Source: Anaeromonas frigoriresistens (GTDB lineage: Bacteria; Bacillota; Clostridia; Tissierellales; SIT17). From it: DNA of 64,000 bases. Every line of letters starts with the position of its first letter. Within the stretch, counting starts at the first letter, position 1. The DNA lies in contig NZ_WSFT01000053.1 in the NCBI RefSeq assembly GCF_016820655.1, forward strand, positions 1 to 64,000. The letters run 5' to 3'. The position numbers and the translations under genes were made by a program. The notes under the pieces were generated by a model. That model saw nothing but the letters and a program-made list of their open reading frames with translations, ran no database searches and was not told the origin of the DNA. Below, piece after piece: positions 6,952 to 15,362 of the stretch.

Positions 6952-8256
6952 ATGGAACAAAAGAAGAAAATATATAAGATAGGATTAATTATTTTTATAA
7001 CTATAGCGATTATATCTATAGGGTATTATAGCTATTATAAATATCAACAAAATAAGCTTGTTTATCAGCCTCCCGAGGGATTTACTGTTGAGACTGATAC
7101 AAGTGATATAACAAAAGTGGGAGAGAAATGGCTAGAGGAATACATTAAACAATATCAGAGGGATTATGTACCTAGAAAGAAAAAGATTACTGAATATACT
7201 GTTGATAGTATTGAAATAAAAGAAGATAATATAGTTCAAATTACTTTCGATATTGTACCCAAGGAAATCGATGAGATGACTGCCTCTAACTGGAATGGCG
7301 TTATAGAGGATAATAAAATTAGAAGTCAATGGGTGCTATGGTTTGAAGAGGGGAGCTACACCGATGGGGATTTTATCTATACCCTAAGTAAGTTACAGAG
7401 ACCCGCAGGATATGACTTAGAAAAGTATAATACTAGTGGTGAAAAGGAAAAGGACGAATATGAGCAAGAGTATATAGCTGAAATCCCTTATGAAAAGGAG
7501 CAATATACTTATAAAATAGAAGATGGAATCTGTTATGTAAGCTATGATGAGGGAAGTAGCTGGAAAGAGGTTCCTATTTTATTAGAAACCTTAGTAAAAG
7601 TTGGAGATGGAAGAGAGCATTATAATAAACTTCAAGAAGGAAGTTATATAATAACTCCCGAAAAAACAGCTTTTGTCTATGGTGGTAATAGGGAAAGTAA
7701 CCTTAAGATTATATATTCTGAGGATAGGGGCAATACGTGGCAAACCTCAGTAATAAATCAAACATTAAAAAGTAATAGAGTAAAATTTGTAAGTTTTCCA
7801 ACGCCTACAACTGGTTATGTTATAGCCACAGGAGAAAGAACAATGTCCCAAGAAATGCAAACAATTTATAAAACTAAAGATGGGGGCATTACTTGGACAA
7901 AAGTAGGAAATGGACCTTGGACTTGGCTTTTACATTCTGTAGGCTTTATAGATGAAAATATAGGCTTTATTATTTATCAAGAAACAAACTTTTATAGGAC
8001 AGAAGATGGAGGCAAAACATTTGAACCTATAATATTACCTGTTCATGAAGTGGAATATATGGATAATACTTATGAGCCTTTTATCCAACCAGAAACCCCC
8101 TACATGGAAGATGGAGAATTATTTCTTTTAGTAGGTCAGGGACCAGAAGGAGATATTATGGGAGGCAGAGTTAAAGCAAAATATAAATCCGAAGATAAGG
8201 GTAAGACTTGGAATTTTGTAGAATTAGTGGAACCTCCTTCTGATGAAATAGGATAA
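6952..8256 (+). CDS. Membrane-anchored Asp-box/BNR-repeat beta-propeller protein
   Basis: A 434-residue protein with an N-terminal anchor (about residues 8-27) and a large outside part. At least five Asp-box (BNR) motifs of the form S/T-x-D-x-G-x-T/S-W/F occur: [32 protein letters not shown] and SEDKGKTW. Such repeats build the blades of beta-propellers of the sialidase/Ycf48-like fold. The sialidase catalytic Arg triad cannot be judged from this, and enzymatic activity should not be assumed. Residues 40-190 before the propeller are a separate acidic domain. Ribosome binding site AAGGAG. A role in binding surface or extracellular ligands is an inference. Confidence 0.75.
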   Translation: MEQKKKIYKIGLIIFITIAIISIGYYSYYKYQQNKLVYQPPEGFTVETDTSDITKVGEKWLEEYIKQYQRDYVPRKKKITEYTVDSIEIKEDNIVQITFDIVPKEIDEMTASNWNGVIEDNKIRSQWVLWFEEGSYTDGDFIYTLSKLQRPAGYDLEKYNTSGEKEKDEYEQEYIAEIPYEKEQYTYKIEDGICYVSYDEGSSWKEVPILLETLVKVGDGREHYNKLQEGSYIITPEKTAFVYGGNRESNLKIIYSEDRGNTWQTSVINQTLKSNRVKFVSFPTPTTGYVIATGERTMSQEMQTIYKTKDGGITWTKVGNGPWTWLLHSVGFIDENIGFIIYQETNFYRTEDGGKTFEPIILPVHEVEYMDNTYEPFIQPETPYMEDGELFLLVGQGPEGDIMGGRVKAKYKSEDKGKTWNFVELVEPPSDEIG

Positions 8257-8319
8257 TAAAAGGAAGTGTTGATCTTTTAATATATGATATAAATAAAAGG
8301 TTCACAGGGGGAGATATAT

Positions 8320-8826
8320 TTGAAGAAAAGAATAATAGGTACTTTAGCTATAGCAATTATATTAGTTTTAGTATTTATGATAGTTAATAGGGGAGAGAAG
8401 GGAACTTTTGAAGAACTAATTCTAGATAATTATAAAGAGGAAAGTTATCATAGAGTATCAATGACAAAGTATCCTACTGATGAGAATGATTTTATAGATA
8501 AGAGAAGTGAAAAGCCAGAGGATGTAGAAAGGTTATTAGGAATATTTAAGGATTTAGAAATTAAAGAAGTAGAACACAGTAGTATTCTTGATAAATATTA
8601 TATTAGGTTAGCAAATAACAACACCTATGAATCCTTAAGGATTGCTGTTTTAGATGAAAAAAATATATATGTAGATGTTAATATTATAGAAAAGATAGAG
8701 GAAGATAATTCAACCAGGTATGCTTCTGGAGGAAAAAATAAAAATTATGAAGCAACTAACGGTGAGATAGATATTGAACTAATAGAAGAAGTATTTAATG
8801 AAATGGAAACTATTGAATACAACTAA
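8320..8826 (+). CDS. Anchored extracytoplasmic protein, unknown (paralogue-like of 6226-6723)
   Basis: A 168-residue protein starting at TTG after a GGGGGAG ribosome binding site. The signal anchor covers about residues 5-22. The outside part starts with a helical, acidic region (KPEDVERLLGIFKDLEIKE, about residues 66-84) and continues with alternating strands and an acidic C-terminal helix. This architecture matches the 165-residue protein at 6226-6723. The two flank the Asp-box protein, so the three may form one functional group. Function unknown. Confidence 0.55.
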   Translation: MKKRIIGTLAIAIILVLVFMIVNRGEKGTFEELILDNYKEESYHRVSMTKYPTDENDFIDKRSEKPEDVERLLGIFKDLEIKEVEHSSILDKYYIRLANNNTYESLRIAVLDEKNIYVDVNIIEKIEEDNSTRYASGGKNKNYEATNGEIDIELIEEVFNEMETIEYN

Positions 8827-8848
8827 CTATGAAGCGGGGGAGATTATA

Positions 8849-9316
8849 ATGGATTGTACCTTCAAAACAGAAAAAGGAAAATTTAATTATAGAGTTGGAG
8901 CAATAATCATTCATGATAATAAAGTATTAATGGTCAAAAGCAGTAGCAGTCCCTATTATTATTCAGTAGGGGGCCGTGTGCATCTACACGAAAGTATGGA
9001 AGAAGCTATCAGGAGAGAAGTATATGAAGAGACTGGTATATCCTTTGAAATAGATAGAATGGGATATATCCATGAGAATTTTTTCATATTAGATCCCACA
9101 GGAGAAGAATACCATGAATTGTCCATGTATTATTATATGAAACCAATTGAAGACTATAGTTTAATTAATAAAAGTCTAACAGAAGATGGTATCGAAGAAA
9201 GCTTAGAGTGGATTCCTCTAAATGATATAGAGAATTATAATATATATCCTTCATTTTTTAAGGATGAAAAGTTGTTATCTAATGAAGGGATTATACATGT
9301 GGTGGATAGGGAGTAG
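8849..9316 (+). CDS. Nudix hydrolase
   Basis: A 155-residue protein of the Nudix superfamily, enzymes that hydrolyse nucleoside diphosphates linked to other groups. The Nudix box is complete and canonical: GGRVHLHESMEEAIRREV followed by YEETGI (box GX5EX7REUXEEXGU), at about residues 37-59, giving the metal-binding glutamates. The start ATG at 8849 has GGGGGAG just upstream; longer versions would overlap the preceding gene. Substrate cannot be deduced. The gene lies 22 bases after the anchored protein gene ending at 8826. Confidence 0.85.
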   Translation: MDCTFKTEKGKFNYRVGAIIIHDNKVLMVKSSSSPYYYSVGGRVHLHESMEEAIRREVYEETGISFEIDRMGYIHENFFILDPTGEEYHELSMYYYMKPIEDYSLINKSLTEDGIEESLEWIPLNDIENYNIYPSFFKDEKLLSNEGIIHVVDRE

Positions 9317-9558
9317 TAGATAATGAGATACTTATAAAGACTTATTAAACTAAATGATTAGAAGAGAGCTTATCAAATTAGTGTAACGGCATATAAGCTT
9401 AAAAATAACTTTTAAATTTAATGAGGGAGAATATATGAAGAATATAAAGTGGGACAATGAAAAATTTTATGTTTTTAAAAACAGTATATATTTTTAAAAT
9501 AAATCTATAAATTGGTAATAAAAGCACTATGAAAGTTGATTAATGGAGTGGATATACT

Positions 9559-10503
9559 ATGATACTAAGTGTAAGCAGAAGAACTGATATACCAGCATAC
9601 TATACTGAATGGTTTTTTAATAGGCTTGAAGCAGGAGAGGTATTAGTCAGAAATCCTATGAATTATCATCAGGTAAGTAGAGTGAAATTAAATCCTGATA
9701 TAATTGATTGTATTGTATTCTGGACTAAAGATCCTACTAATATGTTAGAGCACTTGGATAAGCTTAAAGAATATAATTATTATTTTCAAGTGACTATTAA
9801 CCCTTATGATAAGACTATAGAAAGAAATGTTTCTAAAAAGAATGATATAATAGATTCTTTTCAAAACCTTTCAGAGAAAATAGAGAGAGAAAGAGTAGTA
9901 TGGAGGTATGACCCTATAATATTAACTGAGGATATAGACATAGATTATCATGAAAAATATTTTGAATACTTAGCATCTAGATTATCTTCTTATACTGAGA
10001 AATGTGTATTTAGCTTTATTGAAATGTATAGAAAGACAGAGAAAAATATGAAAAATATAGATCTAATAGATATAGATAAAGAAAAGATGCTTATATTAGG
10101 AGAAAAACTATATAAAATAGCTGATAAATATAATATTAGGTTAGAATCTTGCTCAGAAGAGGTTGATTTATGTCAAGTAGGCATTAATAATGCTAGGTGC
10201 ATAGACTTAGAGATAATATCAAAGATAGTTGGACAAGATTTAGATATAAAGAAAGATAAAAATCAAAGGGAAATCTGTGGATGTGTCAGTAGTATAGATA
10301 TAGGAGCATATAATACCTGTAAGCATGGGTGTTTATACTGCTATGCTAATTTTAGTGATAAATCAATGAAGATTAATAAATTAAAACATGATGTTAATTC
10401 ACCAATGTTAATAGGGAATGTAGAAGAATATGATAAGATTACTGACAGAAAGATGGAATCTTACCGTATGAAAAATGTTCAACTAAGTTTGGATATTATA
10501 TAG
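9559..10503 (+). CDS. DUF1848 family protein
   Basis: A 314-residue protein that matches the DUF1848 family: the opening ILSVSRRTDIPAYYTEWF, the phrase CIVFWTKDP (about residue 51) and FQVTINPYD are hallmarks. Near the C-terminus CGC-VSSIDIGAYNTC-KHGCLYCYAN gives a CxxxCxxC cluster like that of radical-SAM proteins, and Fe-S binding is likely. The biochemical function of the family is not established to my knowledge. Ribosome binding site GGAGTGG. A 60-base piece of the 5' end of a similar gene is found 2.1 kb downstream (11708-11767). Confidence 0.85.
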   Translation: MILSVSRRTDIPAYYTEWFFNRLEAGEVLVRNPMNYHQVSRVKLNPDIIDCIVFWTKDPTNMLEHLDKLKEYNYYFQVTINPYDKTIERNVSKKNDIIDSFQNLSEKIERERVVWRYDPIILTEDIDIDYHEKYFEYLASRLSSYTEKCVFSFIEMYRKTEKNMKNIDLIDIDKEKMLILGEKLYKIADKYNIRLESCSEEVDLCQVGINNARCIDLEIISKIVGQDLDIKKDKNQREICGCVSSIDIGAYNTCKHGCLYCYANFSDKSMKINKLKHDVNSPMLIGNVEEYDKITDRKMESYRMKNVQLSLDII

Positions 10504-10535
10504 GATGAAATTAATACTTAACTGTGAGTGTAAGG

Positions 10536-10569
10536 ATCTTCTTAATAAAGGCTAAGAAGATTCTTTTAT
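10536..10569 (+). terminator. Intrinsic terminator after the DUF1848 gene
   Basis: ATCTTCTTA (10536-10544) pairs with TAAGAAGAT (10553-10561) around an 8-base loop and is followed by TCTTTT. Confidence 0.7.
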
Positions 10570-10715
10570 TATTAAAATGAGCTATTTTTTAGCACTATTA
10601 GATCAATTGAATTTATTGTTATCTTAATATAAAATGTAATGGGCACTAAAGGAGAAAGAAAACCTTAGTGCTAATAATAAGACTGAAAAATACTAAATTG
10701 TAAGGAGTATATAAG

Positions 10716-11690
10716 ATGGCTAAAATAAAAGAATTATTTATGTATATATCGCAGAAAAGATTACAATTATTTGTTCTTACTTTAATCATAACATCTTTAT
10801 TTATATTTGTAGGTTGTAGCGATCCCTTTGAAGGATATACACTTATTGAAGTTGAAGGTGGGGATCAATCCGGCCATAGAGAAGCTAATGTGGTAGTTGA
10901 TATAGGGTTTGGTGATAGAGAATATTATGCATTTACTAATGAATATGGTCAATTAGTAAAAGTAACTGCAAAGAAAATAATACCTCAGGATGATTCAACT
11001 GAAGATGTTTTATCAACTGGAAGATATTATTCTGATGAAGCAAAAGTGCCTGGTGTTGAAAGTCCAACCTTGGATGAGGGTCATGTGATTGCCGATTCTC
11101 TTGGAGGGGTTTCCAATGCATATAATATAACCCCACAGAATAGTACACTTAATAGACATGGTGACCAGGCATACATGGAAAAGGTAATTAGAGATGCCGG
11201 TGGATGTACAGACTTTGTGGCTATTATAACTTATCCAAATACTGAAACACAGATTCCGAGTCATTATAGTTACACATATAATATAAAAGGAAATATTGTA
11301 AAGGATGAATTTGATAATATAAATCCAGATGAAGTAAATGCAAAATTAGAATCTCAAGCACCATCGGAGAAACAAACAGAATCTATGAATAAAGAAGTAA
11401 TGATTACTGAATTGGATAAAAAGGCTGAATATATTGTAATTAAAAATTCAGGAAACCAGGCAGTAAATCTTAAAGGTTGGAAAATTATATCAGTAAATGG
11501 TAATCAATCTTTTACATTTCCTAAATTTACTTTAGATCCAAATTCAGATGTAAAAGTAGGGGATTCTGAAAGAAATTCAGATATAGATTTTCATTGGCTT
11601 GATAGTCGAGGTACCTGGAACAATACTAAAAATGATCCTGCAGAATTATATAACATTAAAGGAGAACTGGTAGATAGGTACGATGATTAA
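10716..11690 (+). CDS. Lipoprotein DNA/RNA non-specific endonuclease with lamin-tail domain
   Basis: A 324-residue protein. A membrane segment at about residues 18-33 ends in the lipobox FVGC (Cys 34), so it should be a lipid-anchored surface protein. The nuclease core (about residues 55-205) carries DEGHVIADSLGG and, soon after, NITPQNSTLNRHG. These are the His-metal finger motif and the N-x-x-P-Q motif of the DNA/RNA non-specific endonuclease (NucA-like beta-beta-alpha-metal) family. Residues about 225-324 match the lamin-tail (LTD) domain, with IVIKNSGNQAVNLKGWKI and SFTFPKFTLDP. The likely role is degrading external nucleic acid at the cell surface; the LTD may bind a surface or DNA partner. 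Confidence 0.82.
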   Translation: MAKIKELFMYISQKRLQLFVLTLIITSLFIFVGCSDPFEGYTLIEVEGGDQSGHREANVVVDIGFGDREYYAFTNEYGQLVKVTAKKIIPQDDSTEDVLSTGRYYSDEAKVPGVESPTLDEGHVIADSLGGVSNAYNITPQNSTLNRHGDQAYMEKVIRDAGGCTDFVAIITYPNTETQIPSHYSYTYNIKGNIVKDEFDNINPDEVNAKLESQAPSEKQTESMNKEVMITELDKKAEYIVIKNSGNQAVNLKGWKIISVNGNQSFTFPKFTLDPNSDVKVGDSERNSDIDFHWLDSRGTWNNTKNDPAELYNIKGELVDRYDD

Positions 11691-11707
11691 TGTAGTGACA
11701 AAACATT

Positions 11708-11767
11708 ATACTAAGGGTTATCAGAAGAACAGATATATCAGCATACTATACCGATTAATTTTTTAAT
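11708..11767 (+). pseudogene. Short duplicate of the 5' end of the DUF1848 gene
   Basis: Bases 11708-11767 match 9562-9621, codons 2 to 21 of the DUF1848 gene, with few changes. The fragment would read ILRVIRRTDISAYYTD, a stop, then FFN, against ILSVSRRTDIPAYYTE-W-FFN in the intact gene. The ATG and ribosome binding site are lost and the match ends abruptly, so this is a non-functional fragment of a second gene copy. Confidence 0.8.
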
Positions 11768-11862
11768 ATACAACTGTAACATGTACATGAATAATATAAA
11801 AATTATTATAGAATATAATATATATGTAGAAACAGAGTTAATTGAAAGGGATGGGAGTTACT

Positions 11863-12420
11863 GTGAATAGATGTATAAGTTGTGTTTGGGATGACTTCAG
11901 TATACCACTAAAAAGATATATTAAGAAACGAGTATCAAATGAACAAGACTGTGACGATATTTTGCAGGAAATTTTTATTAAAATACATAATAATATTGAG
12001 AGTTTGGAGAATGATAATAAAATTCATGGATGGATATATAAAATAACTCGTAACACTATAATTGATTTCTATAGGAGAAATGATAAGAATCATTTGAGTA
12101 TAAAACTGCCTGAAAATTTAGGGAATTTTAAAGAAGAAGAACTGTCAAATAATGCTGAAATAGCCTCTTGTTTAAAAGTAATGGTAGATAATTTACCTGA
12201 TATATACAAAGAAGCTATTATTCTAACTGAATTTCAAAACATGACACAGAAAGAGTTGAGCGAAAAAACTGGTATATCTATATCTGGAGCAAAATCAAGA
12301 GTACAACGTGCTAGGAAAATGTTGAAGAGGATGCTTCTAGAATGCTGTCAACTGGATATGGATAGAAGAGGTAATATTATTGATTATAAACATAAAAGTA
12401 GTGAATGCAAATATTGTTAG
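11863..12420 (+). CDS. sigZ: RNA polymerase sigma factor of the SigZ type
   Basis: A 185-residue extracytoplasmic-function sigma factor. Region 2 (about residues 8-75) contains DDILQEIFIKIHN and WIYKITRNTIIDFYRR, which bind the -10 element and core polymerase. Region 4 (about 115-165) contains the helix-turn-helix TQKELSEKTGISISGAKSRV. The C-terminal ECCQLDMDRRGNIIDY is also found in Bacillus subtilis SigZ, and the match runs through the whole length. I choose the GTG at 11863 because GGGAG lies five bases before it. No anti-sigma gene is adjacent. The next gene is a broken arsenite methyltransferase, which hints at a link with arsenic stress, as an inference. Confidence 0.85.
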   Translation: MNRCISCVWDDFSIPLKRYIKKRVSNEQDCDDILQEIFIKIHNNIESLENDNKIHGWIYKITRNTIIDFYRRNDKNHLSIKLPENLGNFKEEELSNNAEIASCLKVMVDNLPDIYKEAIILTEFQNMTQKELSEKTGISISGAKSRVQRARKMLKRMLLECCQLDMDRRGNIIDYKHKSSECKYC

Positions 12421-12510
12421 AGAATTTAGCGTAAAATTGCGTCTTTTTTTCTTTTAATACGTCTGTATAGTTGAGAACATATTAAATGAAAAATGGATGG
12501 AGGGTGTTTA

Positions 12511-12963
12511 ATGACTAAAAACAAAGAAGATATTAGAGATTTTATTAGAAAAAAATATTCCGAAGTAGCACAGAAAGGCGCTGAAGCCAGTTGTTGTGGA
12601 GGAGGATGCAGTTGCAGTGATGATCCAGTGGATATTAATGAAACATCTATCAAGATTGGGTATTCCAAGGATGATCTTTCGAATGTACCGTCCCAATCTA
12701 ATATGGCATTAGGATGTGGAAACCCTATTGCTATTGCCTCACTTAAAGAAGGAGAAACGGTACTTGACCTTGGTAGTGGAGGTGGTTTTGATTGTTTTCT
12801 TGCTAGAATGCAGGTGGGGCATACTGGGTATGTGATAGGTGTGGATATGACACCGGATATGATTAAGCTATCAAGAGAAAATGCTATGGAAAGTGGGTAT
12901 ACAAATGTAGAGTTTAGATTGGGAGAAATTGAACATTTACCTATAGCAGATAGTACAATATAA
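12511..12963 (+). pseudogene. arsM: arsM, arsenite methyltransferase, C-terminally truncated
   Basis: A 150-residue product that matches the N-terminal half of ArsM, the SAM-dependent As(III) methyltransferase (usually about 260-280 residues). Visible are ASCCGGGCSC near residue 26, the cysteine-rich arsenite-binding start typical of this type, and the SAM motif VLDLGSGGGFDC (about residues 87-98), followed by GVDMTPDMIK. The frame stops right after the acidic loop EHLPIADST, where intact enzymes continue with D-V-I-S-N and the second Cys-bearing half. An intrinsic terminator directly follows, so the 3' half is deleted, not merely frameshifted. Start ATG 12511 has GGAGGG as ribosome binding site. 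Probably non-functional. Confidence 0.8.
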
Positions 12964-12978
12964 ATAAATAATTATTTA

Positions 12979-13014
12979 AAAATCCTTCTTTAACAGAATA
13001 AGAAGGATTTTTTA
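12979..13014 (+). terminator. Intrinsic terminator after truncated arsM
   Basis: AAATCCTTCTT pairs with AAGAAGGATTT around a 9-base loop, followed by a T-run. It begins 16 bases after the premature arsM stop. Confidence 0.85.
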
Positions 13015-13195
13015 TGTGTGTATAGATAATAAATAGAATAAATATTCTAATTACTATTGAATATAAACTAAACTTAAGTTCTAATAATTTATAATTATGT
13101 ATCCTATTATAAGAAATTTAGATTGTCTTAAAGAATTATGGATATTGGAGGATACCTATGATAGGAGGAGGTTTTTAAATAAAATAATTTTTGTA

Positions 13196-13251
13196 TTGAC
13201 TTTAAAGTATTTAGTGTGTATAATGTGATGTATAGACATACACATTGGAGG
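13196..13251 (+). promoter_or_regulatory. Sigma-A promoter with YtrA-type operator for the GntR-ABC operon
   Basis: TTGACT (13196-13201), a 17-base spacer and TATAAT (13219-13224) make a near-perfect vegetative promoter. A long inverted repeat overlaps the -10 box: TGTGTAT from 13215 and ATACACA from 13238, with further TAT/ATA symmetry inside. GntR regulators of the YtrA subfamily typically bind GTGTA...TACAC inverted repeats at their own promoter, so autoregulation is the natural reading. Confidence 0.75.
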
Positions 13252-13258
13252 TGGAACG

Positions 13259-13642
13259 TTGAGAAATTTAAATATTATTATATCTAATACCTCAGAAAAA
13301 CCTTTATATGAGCAGATTAAGGAACAGGTTAAATCAGCAATTCTAGAAGGTGACTTAGATAATGGAGAACTACTACCTTCTATTAGAAAGTTTTCTACAG
13401 ATTTAAATGTTAGTATTCTCACTATTAGACGGGTCTATGATGAGTTGGAAAAGGAAGGATTTGTTTCTAGTAAAGCTGGAAAGGGAACGTTTGTACTTGC
13501 AGGGAATAAAGACTTAATTGAAGATACCAAAAGAATTCTTATAGAAGAGAAATTAATTGATTTAATTACTATATCAAATATGTTAGATATTAATATAGAA
13601 GAATTACATAAAATGTTAGATATAGTTTATGAGGAGGTATAA
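13259..13642 (+). CDS. GntR-family repressor, YtrA subfamily
   Basis: A 127-residue transcription factor. Residues about 8-75 form the winged helix-turn-helix of GntR regulators: PLYEQIKEQVKSAILEGDL, LPSIRKFSTDLNVSILTIRRVYDELEKEGF and SSKAGKGTFV. The short C-terminal helical tail (about 85-127), instead of a large ligand domain, marks the YtrA subfamily, which usually controls a neighbouring ABC transporter. It starts at TTG after a GGAGG site. It is 2 bases from the ABC ATPase gene and a palindromic operator overlaps the promoter, so it probably represses this operon until an inducer, perhaps a cell-envelope agent, appears. Confidence 0.85.
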   Translation: MRNLNIIISNTSEKPLYEQIKEQVKSAILEGDLDNGELLPSIRKFSTDLNVSILTIRRVYDELEKEGFVSSKAGKGTFVLAGNKDLIEDTKRILIEEKLIDLITISNMLDINIEELHKMLDIVYEEV

Positions 13643-13644
13643 TT

Positions 13645-14496
13645 ATGGAAGATGTATTAAGTATAAGTAAAGTTTCAAAGCATTTTAAGTCCTTTATTCT
13701 CAATAATATTAATATAAATATTAAAGAAAATTGTATAACCGGATTTCTAGGTAAAAATGGTACTGGAAAGACTACTTTAATAAAAATAATTTTAGGACTT
13801 GTACATAAAGATGAAGGAGAGATTCATTATTTTAGTAATCCTAATTTAAATAAGAAAGATATAAAAGATAGATTAGGTGTAGTTTTAGATGAAGGATACT
13901 TTTATGATAATTTAACATTAAATGAGATGAAGGATCTAGTTTCGTCGACCTATACTAACTGGAACAATAAGAAATATGAAAATTATATAAAGAGGTTTAA
14001 GTTAGATGGAAAACAATTAATATCATCTCTATCAAAAGGAATGAAAATGAAGTATGCTTTAGCCTTAGCTCTATCTCATAATGCAGATTTATTAATTATG
14101 GATGAACCTACATCAGGTTTAGATCCAGAAGTGAGAAAGGAATTAATGCAAATTTTAAGTGAATATGTGCAACAAGATGGCAAAAGTGTATTTTTTTCAA
14201 CTCATATTACCAGTGATTTGGAGCAAGTAGCTGATGAAATAATAATTATAAATAATGGAGAAATTTTAGAACAAGTTAGTAAAGATGAGCTCTTGGAAGA
14301 ATACAGACTTATAAAAGGAAATAATGAAATATTAGAAAAGTTAAATAAGAGTGATTTAAGTCTTATAAATAAAACAAATTATGGATTTAGTGCAATTACC
14401 AATAAATATGAAAAGATAAGAAAGGAATTTCCTGAAATAATTATTGAAAGAACAAATTTAAATGAAATATTTTTAGCAAAAACGGAGGTGTATTAA
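13645..14496 (+). CDS. ABC transporter ATP-binding protein
   Basis: A 283-residue ATPase. Walker A is GKNGTGKTT (about residue 36), the signature is SKGMKMKYALALAL, in which the first position deviates from LSGG (LSKGM, common in this subgroup), Walker B is LLIMDEPTSGLD and the switch His is in FFSTHI. The C-terminal 60 residues are a charged extension as in multidrug or antimicrobial-export ATPases such as YtrB. It probably pairs with the next gene's permease at the membrane. Ribosome binding site GAGGAGGT overlaps the end of the regulator gene. Confidence 0.9.
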   Translation: MEDVLSISKVSKHFKSFILNNININIKENCITGFLGKNGTGKTTLIKIILGLVHKDEGEIHYFSNPNLNKKDIKDRLGVVLDEGYFYDNLTLNEMKDLVSSTYTNWNNKKYENYIKRFKLDGKQLISSLSKGMKMKYALALALSHNADLLIMDEPTSGLDPEVRKELMQILSEYVQQDGKSVFFSTHITSDLEQVADEIIIINNGEILEQVSKDELLEEYRLIKGNNEILEKLNKSDLSLINKTNYGFSAITNKYEKIRKEFPEIIIERTNLNEIFLAKTEVY

Positions 14497-14499
14497 TTT

Positions 14500-15156
14500 A
14501 TGAAATCATTAATAAATTTGGTAAAGAAAGATTTTTTACAAATAAAAAAGTATATAATTGTAATGTTATTATTTAGTATAATAGCTCCAATTTTTATATC
14601 TTTTAGAACTCCTGAATTTCAAGCTAATGGGTTTTTGTTATATATGTTGTTAATATTTATGCTAACTTTCATGACGTATCATATGATTTCTATTGAGGAA
14701 ATGAAACATAAAGGAATGATTTATATACAGACTACACCAATGCCAAATCATTTAATTGCTTTATCTAAAATAATTGTTGTTACAATAGTATTCTTTATTA
14801 TTACAGGTATATTTGTATCGTTATCAAAATTAGATATTACTAAGGTAGGTAGTATAGAACAAAGTGAAGTTTTAGTAACTTTTTTACTGGTAGAATTATT
14901 TTTTTCAATTTATGTTCCTTTAACTTTTAAGCTTGGATATGTTAAGCTTCAAATAGTTAGTGCAAGTGTAATATTTTTAACCCCATTTTTAATAGGACTG
15001 ATACCTAAAAAGCTAAGTAATAGCATCTTTACATTTCTAAAATTCAATAATATATCTAATAGTATATTATATATTACTAGTTTATTAATATTAATCACTT
15101 TAATATCCATTAGTATAAAAACAACATGTCTAATTCTTAATAATAAAGAATATTAA
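14500..15156 (+). CDS. ABC-2 type permease
   Basis: A 218-residue integral membrane protein of the ABC-2 permease type, with six hydrophobic segments (about residues 20-38, 45-63, 88-108, 125-143, 155-175 and 190-208). The conserved IEEMKHKGMIYIQTTP stretch (about 65-80) corresponds to the cytoplasmic coupling region in this family, and PMPNHLIALSK follows. It lies 3 bases after the ATPase gene and is translationally linked. Together with the YtrA-type regulator it forms a three-gene export or envelope-stress system. Substrate unknown. Confidence 0.85.
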   Translation: MKSLINLVKKDFLQIKKYIIVMLLFSIIAPIFISFRTPEFQANGFLLYMLLIFMLTFMTYHMISIEEMKHKGMIYIQTTPMPNHLIALSKIIVVTIVFFIITGIFVSLSKLDITKVGSIEQSEVLVTFLLVELFFSIYVPLTFKLGYVKLQIVSASVIFLTPFLIGLIPKKLSNSIFTFLKFNNISNSILYITSLLILITLISISIKTTCLILNNKEY

Positions 15157-15362
15157 GTTGTATTATATATTACTATATAGATTTTTAGACATATAATTAT
15201 AAAGAAAGGATTAATTTGATAAACAAATTATAATGAGGATGCTAAAAAAGATATATAAGGATTCAATGTTAATTAAATGAAATATTAGTTATATTCCTTC
15301 TAAAAGAGGTAAATTATAAATATAGATAATGATTGTATCTAAATTTAGGAGGGTTTTAATAA

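Noticed and set aside
9435-9497. ORF of 20 codons with a good ribosome binding site before the DUF1848 gene
   Set aside because: Too short and polar to judge; could be the 5' end of a lost gene but nothing recognisable follows.
12425-12460. Possible terminator between sigZ and arsM
   Set aside because: A T-run is present but the bases before it (GCGTAAAATTGCGTC) do not pair as a stem.
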